A model generated the notes under the pieces. That model did not search any database and was not told the origin of the DNA. It worked only from the letters and a program-made list of their open reading frames with translations. A DNA stretch of 64,000 bases, from the NCBI GenBank assembly GCA_010356995.1, contig ML996706.1, forward strand, positions 321,509-385,508, in the 5' to 3' direction. This stretch comes from Trichodelitschia bisporula. Lineage: Eukaryota > Ascomycota > Dothideomycetes > Phaeotrichales > Phaeotrichaceae. How positions within the stretch are numbered: the stretch's first letter is position 1; every line of letters starts with the position of its first letter. Both the position numbers and the translations under genes were made by a program. Of the stretch, positions 59,872 through 64,000 are shown one piece after another.

Positions 59872-60862
59872 ATGGCATTGCGGCCCGGCCCACGCGGCAA
59901 ACATCCTCTACTACCACCACACCAACCAATGTTCTGTACCGGGCTGCTTTTCCTTCTTTCGAACAAGGGCTACCACGGCGGCCTGCAGCGGATGTGTGAA
60001 TTTTCGGCGGGCGTTAGGGCGAATGGGGGGGTATCAGGGTATCGGGTTACTACGAGACAATGGAAGCGCTTCAAACGTTCGCGTGGGTGCCTTGCGATGT
60101 GCTTGTTGTGGCTAACTACAGTTCGTGATGTTAATGATGGTCTTCCACCTTGTCTCCAACCGCCTCAAGAGAACTATTTACACTGCCTGTTCCCTTAGTC
60201 CTCCTTTCTGGTTCCCCTCCTCCCCCTTCACACTCGATCATCATTTTCGTGACAGCCTCGCCCCACCTTCCTCATCCGTCCGCCAAGTGAAGTCACGCTT
60301 CCCACCAATCCCTAACGAAAACGAACCCGCCAAGCGTCCCCCCTGTCGATGACACCAAACCTTAAACATCCATATCCCCACGACAGGCCAAGTGATGACA
60401 ACTGACCGTGATATTATGCGGGCCTTTTTCGCCTTCCCTGGGCAGCGCAGGGCTACGTGCGGAGAAATTTGACTTCATCTACCGGCTTGTGTGCCGAGCG
60501 GTTGGAAGGGTGATTGGTCCACGATGAAGTACACCTACTCGAGCAGCACTGGAGGCGGATAGAAGAGGGTTGTGGGGATGCTGTGCTTTTGGTAGGAGAC
60601 ATGATGGGACCATCCCGAAGAATGATGATGATCTCGGCCGTAGGCTGTACGATGTGGTTGTAGGCCGGCAAAGTGGTACGTCGCCTCGTTCACGCAGGGT
60701 CCACCATCGGATACTGACCGTCCCCAGATTACTATATTGCAATGTCATATGGCTCTGCGCTACGTGCCAAATATAACCACCGTACAAAAACTTCCGGCGT
60801 CCACCTCACTGTGCCACCTGCAGGACGACCTCTTTCACGGCTCAAGTCCCTCCACCACCGCC
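59872..60862. other. Intergenic region before the GH43 gene
   Basis: Contains the 3' flank of the channel/tail gene and the GH43 promoter. Short overlapping ORFs on both strands are biased in composition and unsupported. Confidence 0.45.
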
Positions 60863-61984
60863 ATGATTCCCCGCAGCCTCCTAGCATGGCTGCTTCCAGT
60901 CCTTACCATCCTCCTCCTCACACTCACTTCCCCGGCGGCAGCCCGCAACTTCACCAATCCCCTCCTCCGGCACGACGGCAGCGACCCTTTCATCACCCTG
61001 CACGCCGGGTACTACTACCTGACCACGACAACATGGAAAGACGTGCAAATCAGCCGCGCGCGCACGCTGGCCGGGCTCAAGTCCTCGCCCGAGCGCAAGG
61101 TTGTCTGGAAGGACAGCAATAAGAACCGGTGCTGCAACGTGTGGGCGCCAGGTTTGTCCCTCCCTTCCCGGGCAAGTGGACATGCTAACGCTGCGCAGAG
61201 ATCCACCAGATCGACGGCACGTGGTACGTGTACTACACCGCCGGCGCAGAGAAGGACCTCGGTTTGCAGCGGCCATACGTCCTACGCGGCGGCGCCTCGC
61301 CATGGGACAGCTACACCTTCCTCGGGCAACTGAGCAACGAGTGGGGGATTGATGGGACAGTCTCAACCATCGGCCGGTCGCGGTATTTCCTGTGGTCCTG
61401 CCAGCGCGGCGGGTTGCAGTCCATATGTATAGCCCCGCTACTCTCCCCGTCCCGGATCGGGGCTGTGAAACTCATTTCACAGCCTACCAGGGCGTGGGAG
61501 AAGGCTGAGGGGAAATTGGCGGTGAATGAGGGGCCTGCGGTGTTTACGCCGCCTGGTGGTGGGCGCGTGTTCGTTACATTCTCCGCGAGTTATTGCTGGA
61601 CTCCGTCTTACTCCTTGGGCCTGCTGACGCTCCGTGACGGGGGCGATCCGCTTGACGCGAAGGCGTGGACGAAGAGCGGTCCCGTTTTCAAGAGTGCGAA
61701 TGGGAATTGGGGGCCGGGGCATAATGGGTGAGTTGTGGCTGGTTTTGCGTTCTGTGTGCAAGGCTAATTGGTAAAGGTTCTTTCCTAGTCCCGACGGGAC
61801 GGAGGTCTGGAATGTGTACCACGCGACGACAGCGCAGAAGGGCGCGTGTGATGGGAATCGATATACGGCTGCGCAGGTTGTTAGATGGACCAGGGATGGG
61901 ATGCCGGATTTTGGCGCCCCCGCCGCGTTGAGTACGGTGCTTAAGGGGCCGAGCGGGGAGGGTGGTCCTCTAAGCCCGGAGTGA
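60863..61984 (+). CDS. Secreted GH43 alpha-L-arabinofuranosidase-like enzyme
   Basis: Exons 60863-61151, 61199-61727 and 61777-61984 (introns 47 and 49 bp) encode 341 residues. A signal peptide (IPRSLLAWLLPVLTILLLTL...AAA) is followed by a single five-bladed beta-propeller domain. The general base lies in HDGSDPFITLHAGYYYLT, the VWAPEIHQIDGTWYVYYTAG blade is characteristic, GIDGTVS supplies the modulating aspartate, and LAVNEGPAVF carries the acid glutamate. The last exon reads FFPSPDGTEVWNVYHATT. The pattern resembles exo-acting arabinofuranosidases of GH43 subfamily 26, which act on arabinan side chains of pectin; the subfamily call is from memory of motifs. The paired cysteines NRCCNVW are unusual at that place. 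Confidence 0.88.
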
Positions 61985-63532
61985 GGAGAACGGTTTGAAG
62001 TTGGCGGAGACTGTATATACGCTTACCCGAACCGAATCCTGCCAGTCGAGCTTTTCTAACGCTGATGTCGGCAACTCTGAAGTCTCCGGAACACGAACTG
62101 AGTGAAGAGAAATAATTGAGCTAGGAAAGGTTGAAGTTACGGCTAAGCCTGGTCTCTCACGCACCTGTACATGAAGCTGACAGAACGCAAAGTGGCCCGT
62201 ACTCGGCTCGAATCGTCTGAAAGATATTTCAATGCGGATGAGAGACCCGTCGGCCATCGGAATTGACGGACAATCGCATATCGGCTGCAATCACCCGAAG
62301 CGATTTTCACCTGCCCGTCGGCCAAAAGCGAGCTCCCTCATCCTTCCACCTCCATGAGGCCTTCAAGATCTATCCAGCCCCTGCCCACACATGTGGCTGA
62401 TGATTAGATCCCAATCTCCCATGGCCTCATATCTGCATACCGATCCACCGCCCTCTCGCCCCCACCCTCACCCCGCAAAGCCGAGTAACCTCCCTGCTAT
62501 CAACAACGCGCAATGAGGCCCGCCGGCGCCCTTTCACTCCAAATCCACACAGGAACCAATACCATGCATTCTTCTAGCCGATCTTTCAATCCGTCACGCC
62601 TCCAATAGAAACCGCGGATCCCTTTCTAGAAAAATTCTGCACCATCCACTCACAGCACTGCCTTCATACCGTAAATCCCTATCAGGCGATTCTCCATCCC
62701 ACTTGCGGAGAGCACGGCCTTCTCGGAGTGTGGGGTGCAGATGGCGAGGGAGGGAGGATGGGACTAGTGTAGCTCCCGCGATAGCAGCGCGCCGAACCGC
62801 TACCGACGCCCGGAAATAAAGCCGCCTGATTATCGGCACGCGGGAGATAAGATGGCCTCCGCATCGGGACCCAATAGTCGCACTGCTCTCTCAAATGCCA
62901 CTCAAAACGCCGCCCAACGCGTCTAAACGAACAAAACGCCGCCAACCTGCCATGCCCATTGTCTTTCGTCCACCGTTCGCTGTCAAACCCATCACCCGTC
63001 AAACCATTTCCCGGGGTAAGCAGGAACAGTACGGTATACCCCACGGAACCCGCTCCGCCGGGTCTGCAACCGCGGCGACAGGCGCGTTCCTGAAGGCGGA
63101 TTGTGGCGCGGAACTTGCTTTTGGCGCCACCGGCGCGGCGTTGTGGCGCGGCATCCCGCGCAGGGCCTGGGTGGGGGTTGGAAGGAATTGCCGGGTGGGA
63201 GAGGAGAGAGACTTTGGTGAATAGCATGAGAGTGGGGTGGGATTGGAGGGATGGAGATGAGATGCATGAACTGCCGCAAGGGCCGAATGGGTTGCTGGGC
63301 GGGCCTAGGGGGAAGAATTTGCGGCGTATAATGGGAATGGTGGTAAATGTCGCTTTTCGGAAAGAAGGTAGCTAAGCTCTGAGGATTACGCGCATACGGA
63401 GGTATTGTGCAATTCTTCACCTCAGCCTTCGGCATAGGCACTCCCATGCCGACCCTAAGACATTCGGCATCCCGCACCCGACCGCTTCCGACCCAGCATC
63501 GTCAGCGTCGTCCCCCCCTGCCGGCACCGACC
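61985..63532. other. Intergenic region, no gene supported
   Basis: Lies between the GH43 stop and the 3' end of the membrane-protein gene. The 62682-63227 minus frame is Arg/Pro-rich, overlaps other frames and matches no family I know. Confidence 0.5.
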
Positions 63533-64000
63533 CTAACTCGGCATCTCATGCCTCACAACTGGGACATACATCTCCGCCGGCTTCTCCGGAACCGGCATCT
63601 CATACTTCAGCGGCGCCCCTGCCGCATCCATCTCCACCAGCCCTACACACATTAGCCCTCGTCACAACAACACACCAGAGCAGCACTCACCCTTCACCCC
63701 ACGCTCCCGTCTCCGCCTCCGATGTGCCATAACAACGAACAAAAGCGTCGTCAGTGCCACAATCGCCAGTGCTCCAACCACGATCCCCGCAATCGCGCCC
63801 CCGCTCATACCCTCCTTCTTCTGCTGGCCCTCGGTGGCCGGACTTGTCGGACCGATCCCCGCTGTGGCCATATGCTCGGTAACCGTGCGTGTCGACGACC
63901 GGGAGCCGGTTTTAGCCACCACCAGCGTCTCGCCGTCCGCGCCTGTGGTTGTCTCCTCCGCCGTTGCCGTTGTGCTAGCCTTCGCACTAGCCCTCGTGCT
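63533..64000 (-). CDS. C-terminal part of a single-pass membrane protein, cut by window edge
   Basis: The reading frame is open to the window end, so the start is outside. Visible exons are 64000-63691 and 63642-63533, joined across a 48 bp GTGAGT..TAG intron, giving 139 residues. The outer part is Ser/Thr-rich (STTATAEETTTG, SRSSTRTVTEH), as in O-glycosylated wall sensors. A membrane helix follows: GGAIAGIVVGALAIVALTTL then LFVVMAHRRRRRERG as stop-transfer. The cytoplasmic tail reads LVEMDAAGAPLKYEMPVPEK and ends VVRHEMPS. This layout is common in Pezizomycotina membrane proteins with a SKG6/WSC-like single helix and ELD/EMP-rich tail; the missing N-terminus would decide the family. Confidence 0.75.

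Noticed and set aside
62682-63227. 181-codon minus-strand ORF
   Set aside because: Arg/Pro-rich frame in GC-rich DNA with equally long frames opposite; no family match.
1-64000. Search for tRNA genes, transposons, viral relics and CRISPR arrays
   Set aside because: No paired A/B box pattern, no transposase, reverse transcriptase or integrase motif, no terminal repeats and no regular spacer array were seen by eye. Short degraded pieces could be missed.

Overview
The window is nuclear DNA from a filamentous ascomycete (Pezizomycotina). Genes are spaced 0.3-1.7 kb apart on both strands. Introns are 42-107 bp, mostly about 50 bp, with GT..AG ends and CTAAC/CTGAC-like branch points. The gene set (cytoplasmic dynein heavy chain, Dicer-like 1, a SreA-type GATA repressor, a vacuolar TRP channel, a fused CPSase-ATCase, GH28 and GH43 secreted enzymes) is typical of moulds. 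The class cannot be fixed by eye. I see no tRNA, rRNA, transposon, viral relic or CRISPR array.

Layout, left to right: HAL4/SAT4-type kinase (+); small GNAT acetyltransferase (-); a doubtful small ORF (-); a 13.1 kb dynein heavy chain gene (-); quinone-oxidoreductase-like MDR protein (-); exo-polygalacturonase GH28 (-); eIF2B alpha with a long extra N-terminus (-); a doubtful small membrane ORF followed by a NECAP-type endocytic protein (+); a 1.3 kb block of long-period tandem repeats; Ulp1-type SUMO protease (-); mitochondrial uS12m (+); two tandem paralogous cysteine-rich secreted proteins (+); secreted type-B carboxylesterase (+); SreA-like iron regulator (+); Dicer-like 1 (-), divergent from TAP42 (+); pyrimidine multifunctional protein (-), divergent from a YVC1/TRP channel gene (+) that appears to be spliced to a long disordered coiled-coil tail; GH43 arabinofuranosidase (+); and the 3' part of a single-pass membrane protein gene (-) cut by the window edge.

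Most genes are unrelated housekeeping functions. The accessory flavour comes from the secreted set: GH28, GH43, the carboxylesterase and the two cysteine-rich proteins. This fits a plant-associated or saprotrophic life, but that is inference.

The observations most worth following up are: the pyrimidine protein goes from the CPSase/MGS region to ATCase with no room for the defective dihydroorotase-like domain normally found in fungal URA2/pyrABCN proteins; the duplicated family of secreted proteins with a C-x3-C-x3-C-G signature; the in-frame splice joining the TRP channel to a 377-residue tail; and the roughly 219-residue disordered extension on eIF2B alpha. All exon junctions were deduced by eye from splice signals, reading frame and family conservation; none is backed by transcript data.
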